64,000 bases of DNA from Veillonella sp. CHU740. Lineage in GTDB: Bacteria; Bacillota; Negativicutes; Veillonellales; Veillonellaceae. Shown piece after piece: positions 1 through 8,108 of this stretch. The stretch is from NCBI RefSeq assembly GCF_003992055.1, contig NZ_RQVD01000009.1, forward strand, positions 28,931-92,930, in the 5' to 3' direction. The notes under the pieces were generated by a model, which was not told where the DNA came from, made no database searches, and was given only the letters and a program-made list of their open reading frames with translations. Position 1 is the first letter of the stretch; each line of letters begins with the position of its first letter. Made by a program: the position numbers and the translations under genes.

Positions 1-156
1 GCGGTTACACGTCGATAAAAGGACGCACTCCTCTACTTCTTCATGAGCATAGATATGATCCATAGCATGATCAAGAGCTTCTTTGGAAAAAGAAAATTTC
101 TCCCTCACATCTACAGGTGCACTTCTATGATTCAGACCTAATACGACTAATTGCAT
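1..156 (-). CDS. hemA: Glutamyl-tRNA reductase, N-terminal part (cut by window edge)
   Basis: The first 52 codons of a minus-strand gene that runs off the left edge. The peptide opens MQLVVLGLNHRSAPVDVREK and ends at STCNR, so the active-site cysteine falls at residue 50, as in characterised HemA. The enzyme reduces glutamyl-tRNA(Glu) to glutamate-1-semialdehyde, the first committed step of C5 tetrapyrrole synthesis. The ATG has AGGAG about nine bases upstream and lies inside the end of the siroheme gene (32-base overlap), which indicates translational coupling. The rest of the protein is not visible. Confidence 0.93.
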   Translation of the reverse strand, partial: MQLVVLGLNHRSAPVDVREKFSFSKEALDHAMDHIYAHEEVEECVLLSTCNR

Positions 157-760
157 GTACAATATTCTCCTTCACTGAGTCTCCATGACCCTCTAGTATT
201 TGTATAAACTCCGATTCGCCCAAATAGATACGCCAGAACTGCTCCCGTTCTTTTGACGTTGCCAATAACCGTTGCAATTCTTGTCTCCATAGGCGAATCT
301 GAGGTAGCCACTCGGCTAATATAGTATATCGTCGTTCTATATCTTGACGTAACAATCGACTCACACGAGGACTTACTTGATTCGTAAATATAGAAATATC
401 TAAATCCCCGATCTGTGTAGAGCTACCAAAAACCCAGTTGGAATCTTCTTTCACATCTGCTCGATTGATGAAAGCCCCCACTGCTCTCGCATCTTGTAAA
501 ACAGCTTCATTCACATCTGGTCGATCTGTAGCGATGATAACAAACTGTTGACCCACCATATCATTCGATGCGTAAGGTGCCTCTATCCATTGCAACTTTC
601 CTTGCTCATGATATGCTACAATCTCTGGCAACACCTCGGGGCTCACCACTCGAATCGAGGCCTCTTCTTCTATCAACTTTTCAATTCTACGTAGGGCTAC
701 TTGCCCACCACCGACAACAAGACATGGTCTGCCTTTCAGTGAAAGTCCTACTGTTATCAT
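125..760 (-). CDS. Precorrin-2 dehydrogenase / sirohydrochlorin ferrochelatase (siroheme synthase N-terminal type)
   Basis: A 211-residue protein of the CysG-N/Met8/SirC family. An N-terminal Rossmann motif, VVGGGQVALRR (about residues 15-25), binds NAD, and the segment around FINRADVKED is typical of the family. It oxidises precorrin-2 to sirohydrochlorin; some members also insert iron to give siroheme. It overlaps the start of hemA, so the two tetrapyrrole genes are probably co-transcribed. Siroheme is needed by the small sulfite reductase encoded near 19.2 kb. The dehydrogenase role is firm. The ferrochelatase role is inferred from Met8-like members. Confidence 0.9.
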   Translation of the reverse strand: MITVGLSLKGRPCLVVGGGQVALRRIEKLIEEEASIRVVSPEVLPEIVAYHEQGKLQWIEAPYASNDMVGQQFVIIATDRPDVNEAVLQDARAVGAFINRADVKEDSNWVFGSSTQIGDLDISIFTNQVSPRVSRLLRQDIERRYTILAEWLPQIRLWRQELQRLLATSKEREQFWRIYLGESEFIQILEGHGDSVKENIVHAISRIRSES

Positions 761-794
761 AATCTCTACCCATATTATCTATCTCTACAATGGC

Positions 795-822
795 AAAAAC
801 GGCTTGAATAATCAAGCCGAAA
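795..822 (-). terminator. Rho-independent terminator after divIVA
   Basis: Read on the minus strand, CGGCTTGA-TTAT-TCAAGCCG forms a perfect 8-bp stem (800-819) followed by TTTTTG. It ends the ylm/divIVA transcript, so the siroheme-hemA unit should have its own promoter in the short gap at about 761-800. Confidence 0.85.
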
Positions 823-828
823 ATCACC

Positions 829-1341
829 TTATGCTTCTGTATCTGTTACCTCAGTCGTTGCAATTTTTGCTAACGATACGTTTGTTTCTGAGTTATTTTG
901 CAAAGAAATTCCATCTAATAATTGTAATTGCGCTGTCAAAATTGATTCTACTTTAGCTCGGAATACGGCCATTTCATTAGCAATGGTAGCATATTTTGCT
1001 TCTGCTTCGCGCAAAGTACGATTTGCATCTTCTAGAATCTTTTTACGCTCTTGACCTGCTTCTTCCAAAATCAAATTTGCTTCTTTACGAGCTGCTTCTT
1101 TTACATTTTCCCCAGTTTCTTGCGCCAATACCAAGGTATTTCGCATCGTCTCTTCCGTAGACTCATATTGGCTCAACCGTTTTTCCATGTACTCTACTTT
1201 ATCCGTCATTTCTCGATTTTCACGGTACAATGTTTCATACGCTTCGGCTACTTCGCTCAAAAACTCGTCTACTTCGTCGGATTTATAGCCTCGCATACCT
1301 TTACCAAACTCTTTATTGTGAATATCCATAGGTGTTAACAT
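829..1341 (-). CDS. divIVA: DivIVA-family polar/septal organiser
   Basis: A 170-residue protein with the DivIVA N-terminal membrane-binding signature (MLTPMDIHNKEFGKGMRGYK, then DEVDEFL), followed by a long coiled coil rich in Glu, Lys and Arg to about residue 150. DivIVA binds negatively curved membrane at septa and poles and recruits division or chromosome-anchoring partners. It is the last gene of a run with ylmH, proC, sepF and ylmE, starting 13 bases after ylmH. A hairpin terminator follows it. Confidence 0.95.
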   Translation of the reverse strand: MLTPMDIHNKEFGKGMRGYKSDEVDEFLSEVAEAYETLYRENREMTDKVEYMEKRLSQYESTEETMRNTLVLAQETGENVKEAARKEANLILEEAGQERKKILEDANRTLREAEAKYATIANEMAVFRAKVESILTAQLQLLDGISLQNNSETNVSLAKIATTEVTDTEA

Positions 1342-1354
1342 AGGATCTACCTCC

Positions 1355-2140
1355 TTACATAAATCGTTTTAGATGTACTCCGATACGTCCTTTTTTAGAC
1401 GTACCTGTAATACCTTCAATTTGCATACGTCCTCTACCACGAAGAGAAATGACATCCCCCTCTTTTACCTCTTGCGATGGTCCTTTTGCTGGTTGCCAGT
1501 TTACCTGTACTAACCCTGCTTTGATCGCTTCCACTACTTTAGTACGTGACGTACTAAATCCTGAAGATGCAATAGAATCCAAACGCATAGATGCGACGGT
1601 GGTACGCACTTCTTTTATTTTTTCTTCTTTCGGCTGTAATTCACTCAATTCCATAGGCGATACCGTGACGGATACCATGGCAATTTTTGTAAAATTTTGG
1701 ATGACAAAGTCTGCAATCGTTGCATCTACAATTACTTGAGCGCCCCCACTGGTAACGATAATATCACCAAAATGAGTGCGATCAATCCCCAACCCCATCA
1801 AGGAACCTAACACATCTCGATGCGTTAATAATCTAAATCGTGGGTCCCAAGACACTTTCAATACGGCTATTTGTAAATCTACCGTACCTTGAAAGTGTGG
1901 ATCTACAAAGGCTACACGAAGACGTTCTGCCCCTTCGTAACCGCCACTGGAGATGGTTTCGATGCCACCGAAATTGGCTTTCACTGCATCGGCAATCACC
2001 AAACCCGCCGGAGACATAAAGTCTGTCACCCGATACGGACGACCTGCTTGTACTTGTTCCGCTAAGTCGATCATGCGCCGCGCTTCTTCTCCATTTCCAG
2101 AAGCCTCAAAATAACGAATTAACTTTTCTTTATCTTTCAC
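1355..2140 (-). CDS. ylmH: YlmH family S4-domain RNA-binding protein
   Basis: A 261-residue protein. The N-terminal two thirds match the YlmH fold (PAGLVIADAV, GGYEGAERLR, HRDVLGSLMGLGIDR, GDI). The last ~75 residues are an S4 RNA-binding domain (VNWQPAKGPSQEVKEGDVISLRGRGR begins this part). YlmH in Bacillus binds the 50S subunit and helps rescue stalled ribosomes. It overlaps the end of proC by 11 bases, so the two are probably translationally coupled within the ylm operon. Confidence 0.93.
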   Translation of the reverse strand: MKDKEKLIRYFEASGNGEEARRMIDLAEQVQAGRPYRVTDFMSPAGLVIADAVKANFGGIETISSGGYEGAERLRVAFVDPHFQGTVDLQIAVLKVSWDPRFRLLTHRDVLGSLMGLGIDRTHFGDIIVTSGGAQVIVDATIADFVIQNFTKIAMVSVTVSPMELSELQPKEEKIKEVRTTVASMRLDSIASSGFSTSRTKVVEAIKAGLVQVNWQPAKGPSQEVKEGDVISLRGRGRMQIEGITGTSKKGRIGVHLKRFM

Positions 2141-2948
2141 GTTGTTTTCCTATTTCATTGGACCGCTCATAACACGCTAGAATGCCTTCCATCATGGCTG
2201 AACGAAGACCTTCTTTTTCCATCGCTGCAATACCTGCGATAGTTGTACCTCCTGGTGATGTCACTTGATCGCGAAGCACACTAGGATGGCTGCCTGTTTC
2301 CAAAGCAATTAAACCAGAACCGTACATCGTTTGTACCGCTGCTTGCAAGGCCAATTGTCTAGTCAAGCCAATCCGTACACCTGCATTCGCCATCGCATCT
2401 AGGATGGTATACATATATCCCGGGCCGGCCCCCGCTAAAGCTCCGATGCGATCTAAATCCGCTTCAGAGCAAACAACAGCTTCCCCTAAAGCTTCAAAAA
2501 TACGCAGGGCTTGCTCCCTTTCACCTGGTGTCACTGTTTCACCACTAGCAATCGCAGTAAAACCAGCTTTCACCAAAATCGGAGTATTCGGCATCGCTCG
2601 CAACCAATGCGCTTCTGGCGCAAAGGATTGCAAGGTCTCTAACGGTATTCCTGCCGCAATGGAGATGCAAATAGTTCGTGGTTCAATATGTGGTCCTACC
2701 TCCTCCATAAGAGAGGGTAACACTTGAGGTTTTACACCAAATACAATCAATCGATACTCATCAAAGGCCGGTATAGCCTCACAATCTGTGAAAGCTGTCA
2801 CCCCAAATTGGCGCTCTAATTCGGAGGCCTGTTCACTGCGACGCACTAATACATCAACTTCATCAGGGCCCCAAACACCTTGCTCTAGAGCGCCTTGTAA
2901 AATAGCACCGCCCATAGAGCCTACACCAATCATCAGTATTTTTTGCAT
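2130..2948 (-). CDS. proC: Pyrroline-5-carboxylate reductase
   Basis: A 272-residue enzyme of proline synthesis that reduces 1-pyrroline-5-carboxylate with NAD(P)H. The N-terminal Rossmann motif GVGSMGGAIL (residues 7-16) is followed by VFGVKPQ, AAGIPL and MPNTP. The C-terminal dimerisation/active-site helix contains LRDQVTSPGGTTIAG, the ProC signature. It lies between sepF and ylmH, where many Firmicutes carry ylmG; no ylmG is visible here. Starting ATG has a GGAGG-type ribosome binding site. Confidence 0.95.
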   Translation of the reverse strand: MQKILMIGVGSMGGAILQGALEQGVWGPDEVDVLVRRSEQASELERQFGVTAFTDCEAIPAFDEYRLIVFGVKPQVLPSLMEEVGPHIEPRTICISIAAGIPLETLQSFAPEAHWLRAMPNTPILVKAGFTAIASGETVTPGEREQALRIFEALGEAVVCSEADLDRIGALAGAGPGYMYTILDAMANAGVRIGLTRQLALQAAVQTMYGSGLIALETGSHPSVLRDQVTSPGGTTIAGIAAMEKEGLRSAMMEGILACYERSNEIGKQRER

Positions 2949-2964
2949 GGCTACCTCCTAATAC

Positions 2965-3468
2965 TTAGGCTTGTGGTTCTTTCCAAGCTAATTTATCAGA
3001 TAATTCTGTATATTCTTTATCTGTATAATCTACTGTTACATTCACTGGAACACAGATAAAAATATCTTTTCCAATTTTTTCTAATTTGCCATCTAACGCA
3101 AATGTTGCACCACTTACGAAGTCAACGATACGAGCCGCTTCATGTGGATCTGTGTTTTCAAAATTAATGACTACTGGACGCATATCGCGCAATTGATTTG
3201 TAATGTGTTCAGAATCCTCGAACGCTTTTGGTTCGACAATTACTACTTTCATACCACTAGAACGTTGTGCCACTGTGTTATATCCTCCTGTTTTTGGTCG
3301 TGCAGCTGGTGCCACAGGTGCAGGGTTTCCTGCCACTGGTGCGCTTACCACTGGTTGTTGTGGATCATCTTCATAGATTTCATCTGCATATTCTTCATAT
3401 TCATACTCATCGTCTTGATTACCAGCGAAAAAGTTTTTCATAGAATTCCAACTGTCCTTCAGTGCCAT
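2965..3468 (-). CDS. sepF: Cell-division protein SepF
   Basis: A 167-residue protein. The amphipathic N-terminus (MALKDSWNSMKNFF) is the membrane-targeting helix. A Pro/Ala-rich linker precedes the SepF core (about residues 70-160) with MKVVIVEPKAFED, RPVVINFENTD, ARIVDFVSG and VPVNV. SepF tethers FtsZ to the membrane and organises the ring. It sits between ylmE and proC, the standard ylm arrangement. A strong AGGAGG-like site (in GGAGGAAATAACG) precedes the ATG. Confidence 0.95.
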   Translation of the reverse strand: MALKDSWNSMKNFFAGNQDDEYEYEEYADEIYEDDPQQPVVSAPVAGNPAPVAPAARPKTGGYNTVAQRSSGMKVVIVEPKAFEDSEHITNQLRDMRPVVINFENTDPHEAARIVDFVSGATFALDGKLEKIGKDIFICVPVNVTVDYTDKEYTELSDKLAWKEPQA

Positions 3469-3482
3469 CGTTATTTCCTCCG

Positions 3483-4172
3483 TTACTCATCATAGTGGCG
3501 TTCTCCAAATATTGCCGTTCCCACACGCACAATATTGGCACCCTCTTCAATTGCTACTTCAAAATCGTGGGTCATCCCCATCGATATATATTCAATCTGT
3601 CCCACATCAAAATGGGATTTCATATCTTCAAATAAAGCGCGAGCGACTCTAAATATAGGTCGAGCTTCCTCTGGATCATCAAAGAAAGGCGCCATGCACA
3701 TCAACCCTTTCACCCGTATATTAGGCAAGGTTTTCGCATAGTCCCGTATAGCTGGGAATTCTTCTACATCCATACCGGATTTGCTCTCTTCTCGAGCCAC
3801 ATTCACTTGCAGTAATATTTCTTGTACTAGTCCTTCTCTAGCCGCGACACGCTGGATTTCATCCAGTAATTTGACACTATGAACTGAATGAATTAAAGAA
3901 AACTTTCCAATTACATTGCGCACCTTATTGTTCTGTAGTTGACCAATTAAATGCCATTGTAATTCGGGGCCCTCATAGAGCTCCATCTTCCCTCGCGCTT
4001 CTTGTACACGATTCTCACCTACTGTGGTCACACCGAGGCGAGCCACTTCTTGTACAGCGTCGACAGGATGATTCTTTGTCACTGCTACTAGCATGACCGA
4101 GTCTGTTCTACCCACTCGTGCTTTTGCTTCTTCTATGCGCTGTTGCACATGATGTAATGCTGTTGCAATCAT
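3483..4172 (-). CDS. ylmE: YggS/YlmE family PLP-binding protein
   Basis: A 229-residue single-domain PLP protein of the alanine-racemase-like barrel family. The cofactor lysine is in VAVTKNHP (Lys33). The HLIGQLQNNK motif and the C-terminal SMGMTHDFEVAIEEGANIVR stretch with its phosphate-binding residues are intact. Members maintain PLP homeostasis and have no known racemase activity. It is immediately upstream of sepF, with 14 bases between them, as in many Firmicutes. Confidence 0.94.
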   Translation of the reverse strand: MIATALHHVQQRIEEAKARVGRTDSVMLVAVTKNHPVDAVQEVARLGVTTVGENRVQEARGKMELYEGPELQWHLIGQLQNNKVRNVIGKFSLIHSVHSVKLLDEIQRVAAREGLVQEILLQVNVAREESKSGMDVEEFPAIRDYAKTLPNIRVKGLMCMAPFFDDPEEARPIFRVARALFEDMKSHFDVGQIEYISMGMTHDFEVAIEEGANIVRVGTAIFGERHYDE

Positions 4173-4258
4173 ATATGTCAGTCCTTTTTTAGTCGTTTCT
4201 ATTTACTGTGAAAGGTCTTAATAAAGAAAATAATACTTTATCTTTTTTATTATAAACG

Positions 4259-4326
4259 AAAGAATAAGAAAAGTACATAGAAAAAGCATGATTTCAAGGC
4301 TACTTCTGTGTATTTTCTTATTCTTT
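4259..4326. repeat. Imperfect inverted repeat between pgeF and ylmE
   Basis: In the 264-base gap between pgeF and ylmE, the arm at 4259-4280 (AAAGAATAAGAAAAGTACAT and two more bases) is nearly complementary to 4306-4326, leaving a 25-base loop. A second, 8-bp hairpin (CTATCACT / AGTGATAG) lies near 4387-4415, just after pgeF. Neither has a classical T-run on the minus strand, so termination or attenuation is possible but not clear. Confidence 0.5.
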
Positions 4327-4436
4327 ATGATAAATCGTATACATGTATTGCCCGTAAACAGGGAATCTCATCCAAACTTTCCATAACTATCACTAAGAAA
4401 TATCTGTAGTGATAGACTCTGTCAATACAACTTTTA

Positions 4437-5339
4437 TTATAATTTATGTTCTACATCACGTAGCACAGCAAACATAGCCATGCGCCCTGTACGTCCTTGG
4501 TCACGACGATACGAATAACATCGTTCTTCTGTCATCGTATCTGTGCCAGATACAGAGATTTGATCCATCGGTATGCCTCGCTGTACCATACAGGTTGCAA
4601 TGTATCCTTTTAAATCTACATGCGGTGTGGCCACCGTCTGCCCTTCCCGTTGGATATATTTGACTAGGTCTATCTCCTGTGAAAGTCCAAGCCCTTCTAT
4701 GTCTTGACGAAACTGTTGTGCAATCTCTTCACTCACCTCAAAGGAGTCTCCACCAATCGAAGGACCTATGTACAAGTAACATGCATTAGCCATCGTTCCA
4801 TAGTCTTCATGCATGCTGTCCAAAGTGCGCTCCACAATATGAACAATAGCACCTCGCCATCCTGCATGGATCACCGCCACAGCATGATGTGCTGCATCAT
4901 AGAGCAGAACTGGCACACAATCGGCTACTAGTAATAGCAAAGGTATATTCACTAAGTTAGTATGGATAGCATCACTATCAGGAATGCTATCAGCCCAACT
5001 AAAAGCCCCTTTACCGACGAGCTCCTCTGTCACCCTCGTTACACCCACACCATGCACTTGCTCACCACAAGTCAAATGATTCGGATCCACCCCTAGCACC
5101 TGAGCTAACCGTTTGCGGTTCTCCACCACCGCCGCAGGATCATCACCTACATGAAGCCCCATGTTAAAACTGGTGAAGTCACCTTCACTGACACCACCAT
5201 AACGACAAGTGACACCATGAGTCAAAGGGAATCGCTCTAGTAGCGGACTATATTCATAGGTAATACTGGTGGAATTATTTTGGGAGATGGAGGATTTGTG
5301 AAGAGTGGAGGATGAGTAGGGTATTTTAGTTGTGATCAT
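4437..5339 (-). CDS. pgeF: PgeF/YfiH family laccase-domain purine nucleosidase
   Basis: A 300-residue protein of the YfiH/YlmD family. Metal-site motifs are present: CGEQVHGVGV, LLLVADCVPVLLYD and VIHAGWRGAIV, which supply the His, Cys and His ligands. Characterised homologues act on purine nucleosides (phosphorylase/deaminase), and the E. coli protein is linked to peptidoglycan editing. The start has AGGAGG seven bases upstream. Compared with typical members, the first ~27 residues (Ser/Thr-rich) look like an extra lineage-specific extension. It is separated from ylmE by 264 bases with hairpins. Confidence 0.9.
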   Translation of the reverse strand: MITTKIPYSSSTLHKSSISQNNSTSITYEYSPLLERFPLTHGVTCRYGGVSEGDFTSFNMGLHVGDDPAAVVENRKRLAQVLGVDPNHLTCGEQVHGVGVTRVTEELVGKGAFSWADSIPDSDAIHTNLVNIPLLLLVADCVPVLLYDAAHHAVAVIHAGWRGAIVHIVERTLDSMHEDYGTMANACYLYIGPSIGGDSFEVSEEIAQQFRQDIEGLGLSQEIDLVKYIQREGQTVATPHVDLKGYIATCMVQRGIPMDQISVSGTDTMTEERCYSYRRDQGRTGRMAMFAVLRDVEHKL

Positions 5340-5459
5340 ATTGAGGCCTCCTGAGGTATTAGTAAACTGATTTATAGTGTAATGAATATATAGATTATCT
5401 TAATTTGAGCATCAAATTTATTTTATATTGTAGTTAGGAAAATGTTCAGCTCTCTGAAA

Positions 5460-6113
5460 TTAATGTGCATCTATCTTTATCTTAGTTACTCGTTCTCCAT
5501 CATTTTCAAACGAAATCCCTGAAATAAAATCTGAGTTCCACATAAAGGCTCCATAAAACCATGTATTAGTTTTAAAAATATATGTTGGTCGCCCATACAT
5601 CTTGTATACTTTTTCTAAAGTATCACCAACACCGATTCCTCTATATGTGACTGCATCTCGATTCTTAATTTCAATATAATTAACTACATATGAATCTTTA
5701 TTGTCACCCTCTGTAAACACTTGAGTAAATCTTACGCCTCCATATACCAATCCATGTCCAGGAGAAGTCGGATTTCCTAAACTAGATCGAACTTGTCCTA
5801 AAGTTGCTCCCATTGGAACTCCTAGAACCTGATATTCCATAGCATCTAATGGGTTTCCAACAACCCGATGAAGACTAAAATTACTTGGGTACTCTGACCT
5901 CTTAGGTAGATTAATTATACCCGAAGAGCTTTCGCTATCCACATCATTTCTGCTAGACTGAACTTCTAAAGACGTATTTCGTTGCTCTGTTTTATCCCTA
6001 ACTGCTTCTAGTTTTTTCTCAGACTTAGATAACCAACTCGCTTCCGCTGAAGCTGGTGTAAAAACCGTCGCACTGAAAACAGCTAGCAAAATAGATGTTG
6101 TTAATTTTTTCAT
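5460..6113 (-). CDS. Exported SmpA/BamE-like small protein, paralog 1 of 3
   Basis: A 217-residue protein with a signal peptide (MKKLTTSILLAVFSATVFTPASAEA), a charged low-complexity segment (about residues 27-70), then two copies of a G-V-x-x-G-x-T-x-x-x-V-x-x-x-x-G-x-P-T pattern: GVPMGATLGQVRSSLGNPTS and GIGVGDTLEKVYKMYGRPT. That pattern resembles the SmpA/OmlA (BamE) fold, but this is inference and the real role is unknown. It is the last of three tandem paralogs, sharing NRDAVTYRGIGVGDTL, WFYGAFMW and NDGERVTKI with them. A GGAGGG ribosome binding site precedes the ATG. There is no lipobox cysteine, so it is probably periplasmic. Confidence 0.75.
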   Translation of the reverse strand: MKKLTTSILLAVFSATVFTPASAEASWLSKSEKKLEAVRDKTEQRNTSLEVQSSRNDVDSESSSGIINLPKRSEYPSNFSLHRVVGNPLDAMEYQVLGVPMGATLGQVRSSLGNPTSPGHGLVYGGVRFTQVFTEGDNKDSYVVNYIEIKNRDAVTYRGIGVGDTLEKVYKMYGRPTYIFKTNTWFYGAFMWNSDFISGISFENDGERVTKIKIDAH

Positions 6114-6155
6114 AATAACCCTCCTAGATAAGCATTATATTTTTCCATATATAAT

Positions 6156-6797
6156 CTATGTAACTATAATTTTTGTGACTCTTTCTCCATCATTAATAAA
6201 TCTAATACCATAGATATAGTCTGAATCTCGCATAAACGCACCATAGAACCACACATTATCATCAAAAATATGTGTCGGGCGACCATACACTTCATACACC
6301 TGTTCCAACGTATCACCTACTGCAATCCCGCTATACGTTGTAGCATCACGATTCACTATCTCAATTAAATCTGTATTATGAACTGCCATTACATGACTAT
6401 AAAACGTAATACCTCCATAACGTGCAAATACATTTTGAGGTTTTCTCCACGAAGGATTAAACATTTGTTCCTCCGTAGGTGTTCCTAAAACTCTATGAAC
6501 ATCCTCATACGTTGATCCTACAAAAACACCCGCAACACTACGATCTTTTATATTTAAATGCTGACCTATCACTCGTCCTACTGGATAATTGCTTGGGTAA
6601 TCTGACCGCTGTGGTAAGCGAATCTTACTCGTAGATGTTTCAATTGTTTCACTAGATTCGCTTTGTTGTCCCGCTTCATTCCAAGATTTTTCAATCTTTT
6701 TCCATGTTTTAGATAACCAACTCGCTTCTACATGAGTTGGTGTGAAGATGGTGGCACTGAATAGCGTTAGTAAAATAGATGTAGATAATTTTTTCAT
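6156..6797 (-). CDS. Exported SmpA/BamE-like small protein, paralog 2 of 3
   Basis: A 213-residue exported protein with the same plan as its neighbours: signal peptide (MKKLSTSILLTLFSATIFTPTHVEA), then SWLSK, a variable charged linker, PQRSDYPSNYPVGRVIGQ, and two repeats (GVFVGSTYEDVHRVLGTPTE; GIAVGDTLEQVYEVYGRPT) ending in INDGERVTKI. The linker is the most divergent part, while the second repeat is almost unchanged between paralogs. Function is not recognised. It lies 42 bases after paralog 1's start and 147 bases from paralog 3. Confidence 0.75.
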   Translation of the reverse strand: MKKLSTSILLTLFSATIFTPTHVEASWLSKTWKKIEKSWNEAGQQSESSETIETSTSKIRLPQRSDYPSNYPVGRVIGQHLNIKDRSVAGVFVGSTYEDVHRVLGTPTEEQMFNPSWRKPQNVFARYGGITFYSHVMAVHNTDLIEIVNRDATTYSGIAVGDTLEQVYEVYGRPTHIFDDNVWFYGAFMRDSDYIYGIRFINDGERVTKIIVT

Positions 6798-6925
6798 AAT
6801 AATACCTCTAAATATGACCTAACTTTATCTTCTACAGACAATTCTTCTGAAGAGATACCTCTTGCACCAAGGGCGATGTATAAAATTGAGATTGATTTGA
6901 CATGAGGTACCTCCTTGCTAAACAT
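6794..6925 (-). CDS. Possible 43-codon small ORF overlapping the next start codon
   Basis: In the gap between paralogs 3 and 2, an ATG at 6925 opens a 43-residue frame (MFSKEVPHVKSISILYIALG..., ending SYLEVLL). Its TGA overlaps the ATG of paralog 2 as ATGA, a layout seen in translationally coupled pairs. No good ribosome binding site precedes it and I recognise no homologue. It could be a leader peptide, the remnant of a lost gene, or chance. Confidence 0.25.
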   Translation of the reverse strand: MFSKEVPHVKSISILYIALGARGISSEELSVEDKVRSYLEVLL

Positions 6926-6944
6926 GCACTCTCAGATTTCTTAA

Positions 6945-7622
6945 TTATATAACTCTAATTTTAGTTACTTTCACACCATCATTCTCAAAATATATACCAC
7001 CGATATAGTCCGTGGTCCATTTAAAAACTCCATAAAACCATGAACCATCATCAAAAATATATGTTGGGCGGCCATATACTTTATATACTTGTTCTAATGA
7101 GTCTCCCACGGCAATTCCACGATAAGTAACAGCATCTCTATTAACTACTACTATTTCACCTGCCGTTTCTATCTGCCCGTAAATACTACGATAGGTGATG
7201 CCACCATACCGCATAAAAGCTTTTTGCTCTCCATCCCTCCGAAGTTCATGATGGACTTCTTCTGTTGGTTCACCTAATACCCTCCGGATTTCTTCATACG
7301 TCGAATTAACGTGTACACCTGCTATAGCATATTCTTCAGCACTCAATCTATATCCTACCATTTGCCCCACTCTATAATTTCTAGGATAATCAGACTTTTG
7401 AGGTAAACGTATGGTGCTAGTAGAATTTTGGCTATCTTGTTCATCCTCTTCTACTTTATCCACAGAGCCCTCTTTAGAAGCACGCTCTCTTTCTGCCATT
7501 GCATTCCAAGAGGCTTCAAACTTCTTTAATGTTTTAGATAACCAACTCGCATCCACATGAGTGGGAGCAAACACAGTGGCACTAAATAGTGCTAATACAA
7601 TCGATGTCGTTAATTTCTTCAT
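6945..7622 (-). CDS. Exported SmpA/BamE-like small protein, paralog 3 of 3
   Basis: A 225-residue exported protein and the first gene of the tandem set. Signal peptide MKKLTTSIVLALFSATVFAP is followed by SWLSKTLKKFEASWN, an acidic linker (KVEEDEQDSQN), PQKSDYPRNYRVGQMVGY, and two repeats (GVHVNSTYEEIRRVLGEPTE; GIAVGDSLEQVYKVYGRPT). The spacing of the two repeats is conserved across all three paralogs and the plus-strand relative at 29472. The function is unknown. The family resembles BamE/OmlA-type envelope proteins by motif only. Confidence 0.75.
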   Translation of the reverse strand: MKKLTTSIVLALFSATVFAPTHVDASWLSKTLKKFEASWNAMAERERASKEGSVDKVEEDEQDSQNSTSTIRLPQKSDYPRNYRVGQMVGYRLSAEEYAIAGVHVNSTYEEIRRVLGEPTEEVHHELRRDGEQKAFMRYGGITYRSIYGQIETAGEIVVVNRDAVTYRGIAVGDSLEQVYKVYGRPTYIFDDGSWFYGVFKWTTDYIGGIYFENDGVKVTKIRVI

Positions 7623-7714
7623 GTTCTCTCTACTTTCATCAAAGAATACATACTAAGCTCACAATATATTACTTATTATTAGTATATCATTTGTAGCTTT
7701 TAAAGTCCTTCTCA

Positions 7715-8098
7715 TCAAATCAACTTTCCCACACATTCCACGATAGGCAAATCAGCTTCTAACCAATCTACATCGTATAGTATTTCTTTTGTTAACCAAC
7801 GAGCTGCACTATGTTCTTGTAAATGAAACTCTCCTTTCAGCTCACATTGATAGGCATGCATAATCAAATGAAAGCTAAGATAATCATATTCTACGGTGGT
7901 CAAAAATTCTCCTACCACAATAAATACATCTAACTCTTCTTGGATTTCACGAGACAATGCTGTTGTATGATCTTCTCCAGCTTCAATCTTTCCGCCTGGA
8001 AATTCCCAGCTTCCTTGTAAGTCTCCATACCCTCGTTGTGTAGCCAAGACCTGTTTGTCTTTCATTATGACAGCCGCCACTACTTCTATCGTTTTCAT
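7715..8098 (-). CDS. MutT-type Nudix hydrolase
   Basis: A 127-residue Nudix protein. The Nudix box GGKIEAGEDHTTALSREIQEEL (residues ~37-58) carries every catalytic residue (G-x5-E-x7-REIQEEL). The short length and N-terminal VVAAVIMKDKQVLATQR match MutT/(d)NTP pyrophosphohydrolases that clean oxidised nucleotides. It starts 10 bases after the PLD-helicase-DUF3427 gene on the same strand with a good AAGGAG site, so the two almost certainly share a transcript. It may therefore work with the helicase rather than as the housekeeping MutT. Confidence 0.9.
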   Translation of the reverse strand: MKTIEVVAAVIMKDKQVLATQRGYGDLQGSWEFPGGKIEAGEDHTTALSREIQEELDVFIVVGEFLTTVEYDYLSFHLIMHAYQCELKGEFHLQEHSAARWLTKEILYDVDWLEADLPIVECVGKLI

Positions 8099-8108
8099 CC
8101 ATATCTCC

